Source of the DNA: Strongylocentrotus droebachiensis | Lineage: Eukaryota; Echinodermata; Echinoidea; Camarodonta; Strongylocentrotidae | NCBI GenBank assembly: GCA_035222895.1 | Contig: JAVYIG010000172.1 | Span: forward strand, 62,001-126,000 | Reading direction: 5' to 3' | DNA length: 64,000 nucleotides | Shown: positions 22,901 to 37,900 of the stretch, one piece after another | How the letters are laid out: every line of letters starts with the position of its first letter | Numbering within the stretch: the stretch's first letter is position 1 | The notes under the pieces: generated by a model | What the model was told of the DNA's origin: nothing | The model's input: the letters and a program-made list of their open reading frames with translations, nothing else | The model's database searches: none | Made by a program: the position numbers and the translations under genes

Positions 22901-25900
22901 AGATGCACCCTTTTCAAACCATCCTGGACAGCTTGCTGTGATGCGATCTCCATCTCGGTATCCTCCCTAGATCTATCCCTCCTGCTCCCAGGATGTCGGG
23001 GGTGACCCGCCGTCTCCCCGCCTCCATCCTGCCTCCATGTCGACTGGGGTTCGTAGCCCTCCAGCTCATCTTCCGCTCGCCTCCTCATCTGCTCATCGTT
23101 TAGGAAGTGCCCTCGGCTGTCCGGGGCTTGGTTAGTTTCCATGGCGATATTCGCATCATTGTATTCCTCATACCCCTCACTCAAGGGCATCGAACTGTCG
23201 AAAGCTGCGGCTCTTTCCCTTTCAGCGATACCCCGCTGTCTCTCTGCCTCTTCCTCCTTCTTCATTTCTTCTTTCATCTTTTCCTCCTTTCTTCTCTCCT
23301 CCGTATCCCTCTGCCTTTGTTTCTTGACCTCCGCCTGTCTTTTCTGCTCCAACTTTCTATCATGTTCTCTTCTCTCTTCCTCTCTCTGCCTCTCTACTTC
23401 TCTTCTCTCTTCTTCTCTTTGTCTCTCTACCTCTATTCTCTCTTCCTCTTCCCTTCTCTCTTCTTCTCTTTGCTGGATCTCCTCTTGTCTTTGCCTCTCT
23501 TCTTCTATTTCCTTTTCTTCTTGATATCTATCTGATTCGTCCCAGCTTCTTTCAGTTTGTCGGAATTGTCTATTTTGTGTTTGATCAGGATGGAGTTGGT
23601 TGTAGTATGGATCATCAATATCAGATTTTCTTCTGAAATGTGAAAGCAAAATTTAAAAAAAAAAGAAAAGTTGAAATTATGCTCCCCTTTCTGAGGAACA
23701 TGTTGCAAAATAAACACGTACATGAGTCGATGTGTATTGTGTGTCAATATCTCATGTTCATAAAAAGTGTTTGTGTATTTGCTAAGATACCTTAGACTCC
23801 GGTTCACAAATCTACACCAAACATATAACATTTGACAGAAGCAAATGTCTAACAGTGTGGAAAAAAGCATTTAAAGGTTGTTTTTTCCGTCTCTAAACGT
23901 AAACTACTTATATACAGATATATGTACAATTGTGTTGTTATTATTGCTTCATTGATATAGGACTTTCTCGGGTAGCCATATTGAAGGGAAACATATAGCC
24001 ACTACACAATAAAGCAGGAGCAAAACAGTGAAATTTGGGGCGATTATCTTTTTAAAATAAAAAACAACAACAAAAAGTAACATGATCACTTTAAATGATA
24101 ACAATAATACTGTTACTAATTCTACCTTTCATAGTCTGGATCATCATCATCCGGCGTGGGTTCTGCTATGCCGGAGTCCTCGTTTGTGTTGTTGGTATAA
24201 GCATCAGGGCGACCCGACCCGAGGGGATCACCCTTGTACCCCTGCTGCTGCTGCTGCTGCTGCTGCTGCACCATGGGACTCTGACCTGGGGGTGGGGGGT
24301 CAGAGGTTGGCGTATCAGGGGGTGTGGCACTCAGGGGTGCAGGGAACGACACACTGTTAGGATCGTTATGAGACAGTCTACGAGAGCCAGACTGGTGAAT
24401 GTTGTTGTGGAGGTGGTGGTGATGGTGGTGGAGGTTGTTAGTATGGTTGTGGTGGAGACCAGTGGTTGCGGGTGCGGTGTCTTGAGCGACATCCTTCCCG
24501 GCGGGGGATGCATTATTAGTGGTGCGTTTGTTAGTGGGGCTTGCAACATCTGCAACAACTTGGTTAGTATCATCGTCTGAATTAGACTGGGTGTTAGATG
24601 GATCTGCCGGGTTAGAGGAAATGGGATGGGATTTCTTAGAGTTCTTGACGGTTGAATGTTGCGGGCGAGACCCACTTTGGGACTTGACTACAAGCACATC
24701 ATATGTGTTATGAGCAATAAGGGGTAAAGGCTGAACTGTTTTGAAAGAAGCTGAGTTGTTAGCGGATGTGTTAGGATTGTCCATACGTCTAGGGTCATAG
24801 TTACTATCAGGAGGAACAGCTACAGGATGATTGTGATTAGAACGTTGAGCTGAATCAGCAGAACTGTTAGTCAGGTTTGGATTGTGTGTGGGATAGGGTT
24901 GTGGAGGGGGGTAGGGGTGGTGGTTGGAAGAGGGGGGTAACCTTTGACCTGGGATGGAAGTAGAATGCATTGTGGGAGAGTCCCCTGCCACCAATGGAGG
25001 GTGAGTGTTGTGTTGTGATGGTACAATCATACCTGGGTGATACATAAAATTGCAACAAAATCGAAACAATATATAAAGCAACTGCATGCACAAGAAATTA
25101 AGAAAAGAAAAGTGTAATGCATGCAAATATAGCTGAACAAACAAAACGCATTAATGAAATAAAAATCCATGCAATAAGAATAAACACATACATAATTTTG
25201 TTTCCATTTCCTTTAAAATACAGACCAAACATTCTTTTCAAGAATTTTTGTTTAGCAATGTTTATATTGAGAACCCCCCCCCTCCCCCCTCAAAAAAAAC
25301 AAAAAAAAATCCTTTTGTTGACAAGTAACCAAATAAGTTGATTTACAAAGATTTGCCTCCATAGATCCCGCATAAATAACATGAGACAAAACACATATGA
25401 ACATGACCATGTGTATGGATGCAGATTCCCATGCATGTATTAAAGCAAGAAAATAATGTGAAAGTAATTGTGAAATAATGGACCACCATGCAAGTCTGAC
25501 AAAATACATGTATGTGCAAGCATGCAAGAAAATAAATCAAACAAAATAGGCAAAAATCTTGTAAAATGGTCATCATTGAATAAGAATCTCATCAAAATTG
25601 TGAACAATTATTGCAATTATAATTTATAGATCTGAAGAAATGTGGCCCCCTTTTCCTCTTTGCGAAGAGAGATCATTGAATGTATTGTTTCTTGGGAGCC
25701 AGAGGGGTGCTAACTGTATTAAATATTAAGAGTTACATAATATGTAAGGACCTTTTGGCTCTGAAGAGATGATATCACTCGGCTGAAATTAGTTGGAAGT
25801 GTAATTTTATGCATGCTTTTATTAGGACCCACCACCAATGGTACAAGCATACATTGTCTGCTGAGGGCTGGAATGATGTTACCTCTTTATTAGTAAAATT

Positions 25901-28900
25901 TATATGAATCAATTGGCTCTCAGCGGATAATACATGGTTGAATTCACAAAAGAGGTTTAAAATCAAACCATGTCCTAAATCATGGTTTAATCCTCCCTCC
26001 TGAAGTAAAACAGGCGTAAATAACCGTTTTTATTGCCCATTATTGGACATGAGGACACGCTTACTGCACTTATGAAGGTTTAAACCACTGGTTAAGAATA
26101 GATAAACAACTTTTGTGATTTTAGGCCTTTGATGATAAAAATCAAATTAAATGAAAGGTATGCAATGCATAATAAAATTGCAAATGAGTGTAGATTGCAT
26201 GTTAGTGGATGAACAGGTGTATTAATTGTCTTTTGATGACTGCATGCTTGATGAAAAGTGTCATGAATGGTTGTGATATGATCCACCAGTCTGCTCAACT
26301 GCATGCTCATAAACAAATCCTTTATTAAAATCTGTTACTTTGTTCCCCCTTCAATTGGTTATTAAAGGCAAGCGTACATACTGGTATATAACAATCCAAT
26401 GCATCTTTAATAGCTGCATTCAGAGTGCAGAGATATATACTGAATAGAAATACAGTACGGTAATATAAATTCCTTTTATAATAGTGAAAAAGTGTTTTGG
26501 ATGCTTTCTCTCTCTAAAGCAGGGCTCCCACTTAGCCGAGTTGGAGCCTCTAGTTGTGGCGAGCTGGCGCGAGCTTATGGCAAGCTGTTTTATCATTAAA
26601 ACATATTTCTTGATATCAAGAAATATGTTTTAATGATAAAACGGCTTGCCATTAGGCTCCAACTCGGCTAAGTGGGAGCCCTGCATTACTTTGTTGGTGT
26701 TTCATTCCCAGTATTTAACCAGCCTGTTTTTGAATATCATGTTCAACACGTTGCATTGTAGTATTAAAGGTCATGGTGTACAGATATAGTAACATAATTA
26801 CATGTACCTACTATTATGTACACACTGTTTACTTAAACAGATAACATTTTCAGAACTTATCTACTTGAACTTTATCTCTCATGAATCAAACCACTTCAAA
26901 TATTGATGTACATGTGCTGGCACTCTTTTCAAACACTTTTGTGAATATAGGGCTTACCAGTATTAGGACCAAACCATACGTGTAATTTCCTCACTTTTCA
27001 ACCACAAGATAAAGAGAGAAATAAGAAATATAGTACCCTATTTATTGTAATAGTACTTGATGACAGTTTGGAAATTTTAAAAGTTTTTTTTTCCCCAAAA
27101 AAACTTTGAAAGGTATTACAAAAGATATGCTAGTAAATGTGATGTACACATTATCCGAGCAGTCAGAAGTTTAATACATTTCATTACAGAACATGAATTT
27201 TGTTTAAGGCTGTGGACAAGAGACACCTATAGCTGTAGGAAAACATTACAATTACCACAGCAGGTTCAATTAAAGGAGGGACTCTGAATTTATAGTTTTT
27301 AATTTAATTCCTATCTTTAACACCTGGCTCCTATTACTAATTAATCCTTAGCTAGTTTCCTCACCGATATAAATACCTGAAGTCTGGACTGTCCTATCTT
27401 GAGGTAACCTGCCTAGTCTATCTGCCTTACTGACCGGTAGTATCTCAATCACCCTACCCTGTGGTCTTTGAGAAGTTCTTGTGGACTCCTGGCCAATCTT
27501 TCCTCCCATCCTCCTACCACTGTATGTCTTCCTCATGGCTCTAACCTGTCCATTACCTCCACCTAAATCCTTCTCTAACCCTGTCTCTACTTTCCTAACC
27601 CTATCCTTCCTGTCCCTAATCGGCGCTAAAGTCTCTTTTGCTTTCTTCTGCGCTAGCTCGGATATCTTTGATCGTTTGGCTTCCTTGGACCAGGCTGCTT
27701 GGGCCTGTCTGAGTCTCTTTGTTCTCTCTAGTCCAGCCTTACACTGAGGTGCCTTGGTACCAGCTGTTGTTTTGTTCCCTAATACTGGTCTTGCTTCACC
27801 CTTCTTGGCTAATCTAGAGGTGGCTTTATCGCCTCGAGCTAACTTTTTCTCTTTTGTCTTTGCTATCTTTGTCTTGACATCTGCACTACTCTTGTCCTGT
27901 GCCTTTTCCTGACTGGTTTCTAAAACTATCTTGCTTTCTTTACCTAAGCCTGCTTGGAAAGAGAATCATACATGTTGACTCTAAACACTATACCTCAACC
28001 CCGACCCCCACTCATGCTTCAAAGTTTGATAATAAATCTTTAAGCACGCATGCATCCAATGGAAGAATATCTCTGTAGCTAATTGATCTATAGATTTGTT
28101 GTATTAAATGTGTTTTGATTTTAATGAAAGGTACCGGTAATTAAGAGAGTCAGCAGCTAACTGTAATTCAATCCTAATATTAACTATTCATTTATTGAAG
28201 GCCTATATGCTGTCCAAAACGTAACAGAGATCTTTTTATTGGTAAATGCAGACTTCATGTAAGGAATCGTTGATTCATCAATCAATAAAGTTGTCAAACA
28301 TTGCACCCAATCAATATATCAATCGATCAATCAATCAACACATCAATCTATCCAACTCACCATCAGACGATGGCGCCATTCTATCGTGATTGGCGACCTG
28401 GGGGAAATGGGTAGGGATGCCGTTGATCGGCTGAGTTGCGTTAGGTCGGGGTGAGTAGCCCGGGAAGGACTGGTACATTGGGACACTCATGCTGTCCCTC
28501 GAGGCCTCCAGGACCACTATCTCTGGAGCCCATGCCTACAAAAGAAAAGCATGGAGGAAATTTTCAAAAATTGTTTCATTTTCATATCAGTGATCTGAAA
28601 ATTCAATTATGAGTATGGAAAATGTTAAATCATAAAAGAACAAGTGTATAATTTCACTTTTATGCACGCATTTTGATAATTTTGAAAAAGATTGGTGATC
28701 GATACATTAGGTCTCAATTTTCAAAAGCTTCAGTACACCTGGCAAGAGAGTGGTAACTACAGAATAATGTCTTGCCAAAGGACACTGATGTTGCATGGAT
28801 CGAGGTTTGCCCCAGATGTACATGAATATGCAAATCTATTTGCGGTGTGCTGAAATGACACTACTTTAACATACATGTGCACTGTACTTCTTTACAGAAA

Positions 28901-31900
28901 TGGATTAATAGTCATTATCCTAGATTCTAAATTGATTGAGATTGTGAATAGTCTGAAAATGATCTGATATACACATGTCCATGACTGATGACTCTCTAAA
29001 TCACTAAATAAACTTTGATCAATGATAAACTCTTTTGTTACTGGCACACAAAATAAACAAGACCAAAGAGCAATTCTGCTGTAAATATGTCTCTGTTTGC
29101 ATCTATAGAGCCAGAAGGGCATTAACTCTGTGTTAAAGTACATGAGTCAATACCTTTCTGGCTCTATATGTCAGACTTTGTGTCTCTACAAATTTTGTGT
29201 ACATAAGTCTATTTGAACTTACTGTAGGAGGCAGAAATGCCTTGCATTTCAGTTCCAGCTCTTGCCTTGGTTTGATCTACAAAGAGTGAAGAAAAAAATC
29301 AAAAGGAGAAATTGGAACATAAACGAAATGAATGACGGTGTCATTATATTTATTGGGTAGGTTGAACATAAATTATGCGATGAATAGCATGCCTGATTAT
29401 CAAAGTAAAAACACAATAACCAAAAACATAAAAGTTGTGTGCTGTATAGGACCAAGCGTGTTCCTCAAACCTACAGATGTATGAGAAAGGCTTATATATC
29501 TTCAGCACTAGCAAAGTTAGAAATCAATTCCAGATTTCACTCCATAAAGATTCAGGGACAAATTACGATAAAATGTCTGACTTTGTATTTTACTTACAGA
29601 AAGTAATTACTATTGATGCTGTGTCAACATATAAAGTTTATAAGCATGCAGTTTTGGATCGTTAAACGATTACACGATGAGTGGCAATGAACTACGTGCT
29701 TGTACTTATTTCATATTTCCGAGTGAGCTATAGTGGATGCATTTCATAACTACATGTATACAACATTTCCCCAAGGACAATTTGTGTCTGCATTTGTTGT
29801 CATAGCAACACTAATGGCATAAATATAAAGAGTGCATACCTTATCGATAATGTGCAATACACTGTATATTTATTGCACATCACGCTATAATTACATGTAC
29901 ATGTATTAGCATTTACCCATGAGTGGTTCATATCTCCCTATCCTTGATCAACATTAGTTTTTTTTTATTACTGTGCCACTTTGTAATCAATGTGCATGCA
30001 TGCACTACGTATTCACTATTCACAAGGATAGGAGTACATGTAGGTAGTTGTATATTTTGTACGTACCGGTACTCCGGTAGCCATATCAACTGATTATAGC
30101 TTAATTATAACTAGAGTGCTCATAGTTTGCTTATCTAACTGGCATGCATAGATAGCTTCTGATTATTTTGTTCAGCTTGTTGTAAAATCAGATTTATCAG
30201 TACATTTTCTGATGAAATTTTAATGGTTTCTCAAAAGTAGCACATAACTTTGAAAGTAAAATAAATGGATGACTTTGCTTTGTTACCAAGACCTGACTCG
30301 GGCAATATTTGATTTTTAAATCTTGAAAAACAAAACACAATGTTCAAGTTAGGGGAAACTTATAATCTATTCTATATATATGCATCAACTGACCTGGAAA
30401 TTTGCTAAGATTTTGCATAACATGAACCTTAAATTAAATTCATATTCTACAAGTGTACATGTACCTACATTTTGAGTCCCTCTTTATTTATAATTTACTA
30501 TCACTTACTTCCTTTCATTTATTAAAAGAAGCTCATAAATGTTTGACTGATGTTCATGACTTTGGTGAATTTAACTTCAACATCAAATGGCGGTTTGGCA
30601 TGTACTACATGTACATGTACGTTATTATGTACTGTAATTGCTTAAGAGACGTACATACATGTACACTGTGCATGTACATGTATCCTATTACTGTGCCGCT
30701 CTCTATAAACTTAATCTATTTTCTATCAAAATTGTTTCTTGTCTAATCAATGCTTTTCAGAGTAACCTGGCTAATCTGAAGGTAATACTCAGAGAATGCC
30801 ATTGAAAGACCAGTCCTAATTGAAAAGAAATTAATTATCATTGTGGTTTTACATTGTTTAGCCTTCGATCGTAAAGATGCCCAGAGCTAGGAAAATACAT
30901 TAACAACAAATCAATGAACATGGCCACATTGTGGTCTTTATTTAATGATTAGCTGTTCCAATAAAAATAAACATCATTGACCAGTTACACGGCATGACAT
31001 AGACTTGTACCGTTCACGTACATTCACAGGACTATGGGGCTGAGCTTGAATATTTTTATCAATTTATTTACTCAATAATTTAATTAATTTCCAGACAAAG
31101 TTAAAAGAAATAAAGAAAGTAAGAAATACCACTGACTATAGTGCCCAAGGATAGCCAAAAGTAAATTAATTCCTGTCAATTGTTTAGGTTCTCCTTACTA
31201 CTGTAGTGGTTTACAAAAATAATACACATAAATACAAAAATACAATCTCAATTTCCACTTAATACTGAAGACAATCTTGAAGCAATTAGACAAACAATTA
31301 AAGGAGAGCATCATGCAGTATCTAACAGAAAAGAGTGGCGAAATAGAGGGCGTGGTATCAAAGGAAAAAGAAAAGTAATCTTACGGTATATGTATTAATT
31401 AGGTGCCATTTTGAAGCTCTTGATGATTAATTGTATGTAACACATTATTAACACTAATTGTATCCCTTTGAACAGTATAAATCCTTCACCTTAACCCCTT
31501 AGCAACCGACTGTTAGCACCAGTGTGTGCATGAGTATAATAATAGCTGAGGAGTTACAACCAGTGGATTGTTCTTCCTTAAATGACTGCGTTCTAATACA
31601 ATGGAGACACAATAGGAAAGCAAACTCTGGCCACTAGAGCGCATCAGGCACTGAAGAGTTTCTTGTTTTCAAAAGAAGCCTTTCAAAGGCCACTTGCTGC
31701 TGAGGCGCCCTTTCAGGGGGTAGTCCTATGAATGGGAGCCCACACGTATGTTGAAAGGCCTTTCAAAGGGAAGAAGGGCTTATAAATGGAAAAAATACTT
31801 GGTAAGCGTGGCCATCTACAAGTATGTAAATAAGAGCTATTGGATATAGCTGGAGATGAAGAGTGACAGTGTACATGTGGATTTAAAAGCTGTTAAAAGC

Positions 31901-34900
31901 AGGTTCTCTTTTCAGAGTAAACATTGACAGACTTTTCAAAGTAAGCATGGAAAGAATTAAAAGTAAATATCTAGTGTATTCCAATCCACGTACATGTACA
32001 TGGATGAACTGTTGCTATGGAGTACTTTTTAAAATAAATTTCAGATATACATGTATCTGAAATTTAAAAAAAAGTGTACATTAAAGGTACTACCCTACAT
32101 GTATGTCCCATTTGCAGGCCCAAAAAATGAAAAGGTTAAATTCCAACGGCATTTGAAAGATAATACTACCGTAATTTAGAACTTCCCTAAAGAAAGGGGG
32201 GCTTGAAAATGTCTTTAAGTGGCAAAATAACGACTATTAGTTGTCAAATCGACTGGTCGTCTGGTCATACGTTTTATGCTGCGCAAAGATTCAATCATTT
32301 AATTTTGGCCATCACAAGAAGTGGGTTATATTATTGATGTACACAAAGCTCATGTACCCTATACACCATTTTATGTATGTTATTACAAAAGAAGAAAAAA
32401 TGTCAGCCAGTCAGTCACTCAATAGTGTCTGACAGTGAAGTCTAGCAAGTAACAGGTTTCCTTGCAGAATTTGAATATTAGGACACTGCTAACGTTTAAA
32501 TTTCACAGATAGAACATACATGACATATTCATAATTCCTGTAAAGTTCTACAGAATTTGATGTTGGCTGCAAAAGGGACATACATGTAGTATCTTTAAAA
32601 TTATTTTAAGAGGAAAATGGTGTGTACCAGTTTCTATCAATTATAGTTTGCACTTATATTACAAGAAAAAGTCAAGATTATATACATAAAAGCATAATTT
32701 GTATATCTTTAAATCTAAATAAATAATCTACAAAGCATTTCTAAAAGATACAATACAACTCAGACTAGGAAAGTATCTTGTCAATAAACAAATATTTAGA
32801 TGAATTGCAGTGTATGAACATTTATCATCTAATCAGCTGACTACTGAATTATGTAACTCCCCTAAGATCAATATATAGAAACCATACGGTTCCAAAAGGC
32901 AAAGGGAATATATCAACAAGTCTTTTACATACGTGTACCACAGTATATTTTAAAAAATTAAACATTTGCAAACATTTCAAAAGTACTCTAATGATTGGAA
33001 TGTACATGTATATCAGCCAGGGAATGTTTAAAACTACTGTAACCAACATTTACTAAATGAACTACATCATTGTTACATCAACAGTAGGCCTACCACTGCA
33101 TTTTACATCGAGATGAATTTCATATTTAACCAATTTTCTGCTCCAATAGAACCATACAATATCTCCTCCCATGACAATCAACAAATATCAATCTTATCGA
33201 TCTACAATGCACAGGGCAGCCCACTTTAATTGAAGTTGGAAGCATGCACTGCCATCGATAGCCAAGGAAAACAATGCGTAAGTCCTCCCGTATTTCTGAG
33301 GCAATTCCGAAATTAAAATTCTTTGTGTTTGGTTACACGCCATTCACAGATCACGATTCTCTCGCAGTATACTCTGTAACTATGACAACAGTAAACAACG
33401 GCTAGTTCATATGGGGACTAATGCACTCACCCATGACAGTTAATTTCTGTATTTGGGGGCATACTATTGTATAATGATGGAATATTTGCATATGCATGCA
33501 ATCCCAGTTTATCATCTTTAATAGCCAACAATTTCCTGGTAAATTAGATGCTGGAGTAGAATTTGGACTTTGCATTAAGATGTCCGATGGGGAAAAGATC
33601 AATAGAAAGAGGCCCAATTATATGACTACATGTAGGACACTTTACTCAAGTGCACTGGGCTATTTGAAAGCAATTATTTTGGAGTGGTTTAAATAATATG
33701 GTATGACCAGACCAGAGGCGATATTTGTATTAACTTGAAGAAATTAATTAATATGAGTTTGGTGAGTAATCAGTACTTGTACATGATGAACATTATGTTG
33801 GAGGCTTCAAATCAATTGACCTTAGATCTTGGTTATAATTAGATACTGTAATATGATATGAGACATATTGCTGGCTAATGTTTAATTTTTTAAATGGATA
33901 TAAATCTAATATCTACTTCAAAACTTCAATAAACAAAAAAGAATTCAATGGTTGAATCTACACTCAGAATAAGAAGAAGAAGGAGAAGGGGAAGGTGAAG
34001 GAGGAGAAAAAGGAGAAGGAGAAGAAGAAGAAGAAAAAGAAAAAGGAAAAATAGAGAAAAAGAAAAAGAAAAAGAGAAGAAGAAGAAGAAGGAGAAGAAA
34101 TAGAAGAAAAAGAAAGAAAAAAAAAAAAACGCTGCTAAATATGTTTACATACTGTACTGTACATGTATAAAGAGTTTGACACACATATTTCTAAGCCCTG
34201 AGAAACAAACAATCTATTGTTCACCTCGAATTTCAATCAATTCAGTCGAACAAAGGATATGAAATACAGCACATGTACGTATGCCTGAGAAACCTTCACA
34301 TTTGGTAATTAAAATTCTGTATGTTAGAAAAAGAAAATCCTCAGCAAGGGAAAACTACCATATTTAATTCTACTAGCCAGGATATTTTCGAGTTTTACTA
34401 ATTTCTCTGGATAGGCAAATAATACTGTTTCTGATTGAAATGGTCAAACTAATTGTGACAACGGAAACAAAAAATTAATAAATTAATAACATCAATACAT
34501 GTACGTAATATGAAGATGATTACTATCCTCGATCCCCAATGCCTTTTTCCCACACTTACAGTACATGGTCTGCATTACTTGAGTAGTATTGCAATTATAA
34601 ATGAAATAATAAGTGTCATTTTTTCTTTCTGAATATTACCAGTACATGTACACGAACTCCTGTTAATCCACTTGTGTTGGCATATATTGGTTGCAAATTC
34701 ATAGAAATTTTGTCTAGATCTTAAAGCATTTTATAGATTGTATTTTGTACCGTATGAGAAAACCTATTCACATGGTTTAAAAAAAAACATTTTAGAATTC
34801 AGAGGCATACATTATGTCATTATTACAAATACAGAAAATTTGTTTGAAAGAAACAATATACATGTAAATAATTGAACAAGTGTGATGAAATTTATGTTAT

Positions 34901-37900
34901 ACCAGTACTTCAAATTAGATTAAATGTTAGGCAAATGACATACATGTACATTAAAGGTAAAGACCAGTATTGGCAACGCCCCAATTTCAAAAAATGAAAT
35001 GGAAGCTCTCATTACCAATCATGTGAAAGAATAGGTTTTGACTAATACATGATGATAAAAAATTTGCCGGGAAACCGCCTACTAATTCATATATTTGGTA
35101 AATTTATTTCTCTCATGGTCTGGTGAGAGAGATAGGGTAGTCCCATATACATCTTTCTGTGTATAGTGCTTGTAACTTTACGAAGAATGGGCCAAATTTC
35201 TTATCATTTTGATGATTCCAGAACCTTGCAGATGCTAGATGCTAGATGATCAACCTTTTCTGATCGATTCCACAACGTTTCTTTCACAATGCAATTGCAT
35301 GACCATTACTGGTCTTTACCTTTAATAATGCATATAAAAATCTTTTATATGAATCTTTGAAACGGAACAAATTCTTACCTGTGTCATACATCTTCCCACA
35401 CTGCGGAGGAATACATAGTTCTGAGGTAGACTATCTCCTAACTCCTCCTCTATCAAAGTCCGTAAACCACATACTGTCAGGTCTGGCCACACCCTAAGAA
35501 GTGTACAATGCATCAGACAATAACTTTTAAATATTTACCATACCGATTACCGAATATCATGCTTTAGCTTATACAAATAAAAGGTACAAATTGACTTTCA
35601 TTTCTTTTCAAATTCTGAAATTGATGATTGTTTCTCTCAGTTTTACATATTTTAAGTTGTTTTTTAAACCCCATCCTAAAGTTTTCTTCTTTACTTTTAA
35701 AAACAATCCTTTTTCTATATACTTGTAGTTAATAAGATGTGACATTTTTAAACACTTTTGTTGGTATTCAATATTTCTGCATCCTTGTACCTTTTTATAC
35801 ATTTTTTTTTTTTCAAAGATCTTTAAGCTAAAATTTACCTGGCAACACAGACAAATAAATTTGCAGTTATTGCTTTTTTTTTAAAGCAAATATGTTTTGT
35901 TTGTGAAGCATCTACAATCTACATCTTTCATCTAAATGGGCAACAATTATCAGCATTGATTTGGTAAAAAATGTGAATAACATGTTGTAAACTATTCACA
36001 AGTTTTTCCCAGGAAATCATAAATGATCTAAATTATTTTATACAAAATTGTTTCCCTTCAGACTTCAGAATGACAATATTTTTCTATGGTTTTCACTTTT
36101 CAGACCCTATACAATTTTTTTTCTATAAGCAAATATAGGGGGAAAAAAATCCATTTGTCATACAACTATTTCAGATTTTCTTACCTGACAAATCCAGCAG
36201 AGCGTGCTTCAGTAATAGATTCATTGTACGTACTGCCATACTTCTCATTCCATACTTCTCTTGGTAATAGATACACATGAAGATCAACCAACTGTTCATG
36301 TCAGAGGACAGAGAATAAAATAAAGCATTCAAAATAGATGAAGTTGGGCTCTACAAACCAAACTGAAGAGTGCAGGTGTATACGGTACATTTCAAAACTA
36401 CATGTAGTTTGCAGATGGTTAATCTAAAATTTGCTGGTATACTTCAAACTTAAAGATAAAGACCAGTTATGGTCATTCGATTGCATTGTGAAAGAAACGT
36501 TGTGGAATCGATCAGAAAAGGTTGATCATCTAGCATATAAGTATTGGTGTGTACTGCAAGAATCTTAAATCATGAAAATGATAAGAAATTTGGCCCAGTC
36601 TTCGTAAAGTTACAAGCACTGTACACAGAAAGATGTATATACATGGGACTACGCACACGTGTGCGACACGTGCGTTTATCTCTCACACACCAATAGATAA
36701 ACTAGTTTACCAAATATATCAATTAGTAGGCGGTTTCCCGGCAAATTTGTTATCATCATGTATTAATCAAAACATATTCTTTCACATGATTGGTAATAAG
36801 AGCTTCCATTTCATTGGGGCGTTTCCAATACTGGTCTTTACCTTTAAACTATATTACATGTCAACATTTTATTTGGACCTTGTTGTGTGTCTGGATGCTT
36901 TAATAACAAAAATTAAATGGTCGCCTTTGCCTTTGGATTAAACACAAACTTTGCATCAAATAGCTCCAAACATCATAAATAATCATCCTTTAATACTTTA
37001 TAATTATTGTCCAACATGAGTCTTAGAAGGAAAAAAATTATCCAGAATTTGTTGTGAAAATTTATGAAATATTGCTTGTAAACTACTACAAATTGCTGGT
37101 TTCGACCAACTATCAAGACTCAAGATACACAACCTGTCCAGACACACACATCTCTGGGTAAGATTAAGATCAACCAACTGTTGATATTCAGAGACAGATC
37201 ATGAAGTAAAAGGTATTAAAGAAGAGAAGGAGAGAAAAGTTTTAAGTTGGTACATAGAAACCAAATTTAAAATTATTGTATTTTTTTTAAATCACAGAGT
37301 TTGCTGATGTGACAATCAATACATCTTGACTTTGATCAGTTTGAAAAAGGAACCTAATCTAGAGGCTAGACTGTAACTATAAACTGCAGAGATGTTATTG
37401 GAAATTTGAAAGAGAATTCTTGAGGTAGAACAAGTAAGATAACATTAAATTTATGAAGGCGTCATAGTTATTACCAAAATAGAGAAAAGACTTTGAAAGA
37501 GTTACAAAAAAGGCAAAACTTGAATTTTCCACAACTCAGAAAAAGTCAGAGTAAAACTAAAACTAAAAGGTAAACTAAAAATATGACTGAATACATGTTG
37601 TAATTGTACTTACTAGTTACTTGTAGGCTAAGACTGTCAAAGCAGGTTTACAAATCTTTATTTCTGGACACGATCTCATTAAAATTGTAAGTTGAAATTG
37701 AATTATAAATAGTAACGGTAGTAGCCTTGAACTAGGCCTTATTAAACATTACAAGTTATAAACCCCCTTGGCCCTGTGTTTTACGATTAACTTAGGCCTA
37801 GATACGATCATGCGGGGACGTGCGGGATGCGCATATCCTCAGCGGAAGGAAGAACTCATTTCGACACCAACAGACCGCAGAGCTTTGGCGAGGTTTTCAG

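Noticed and set aside
23107-23535. Plus-strand Ser/Leu/Phe-rich open frames
   Set aside because: They are the antisense of the Glu/Arg codons in SPATA1 exon 8.
24082-24675. Plus-strand and alternate-frame open frames over 24.1-24.7 kb
   Set aside because: Shadows of the low-complexity SPATA1 exon 7, which is supported by splice phase on both sides.
36633-36941. 102-codon frame containing YQIYQLVGGFPANL
   Set aside because: It lies in a MITE, and the related copy at 11.1-11.4 kb is open on the other strand with a similar phrase; no conservation of a protein beyond the repeat.
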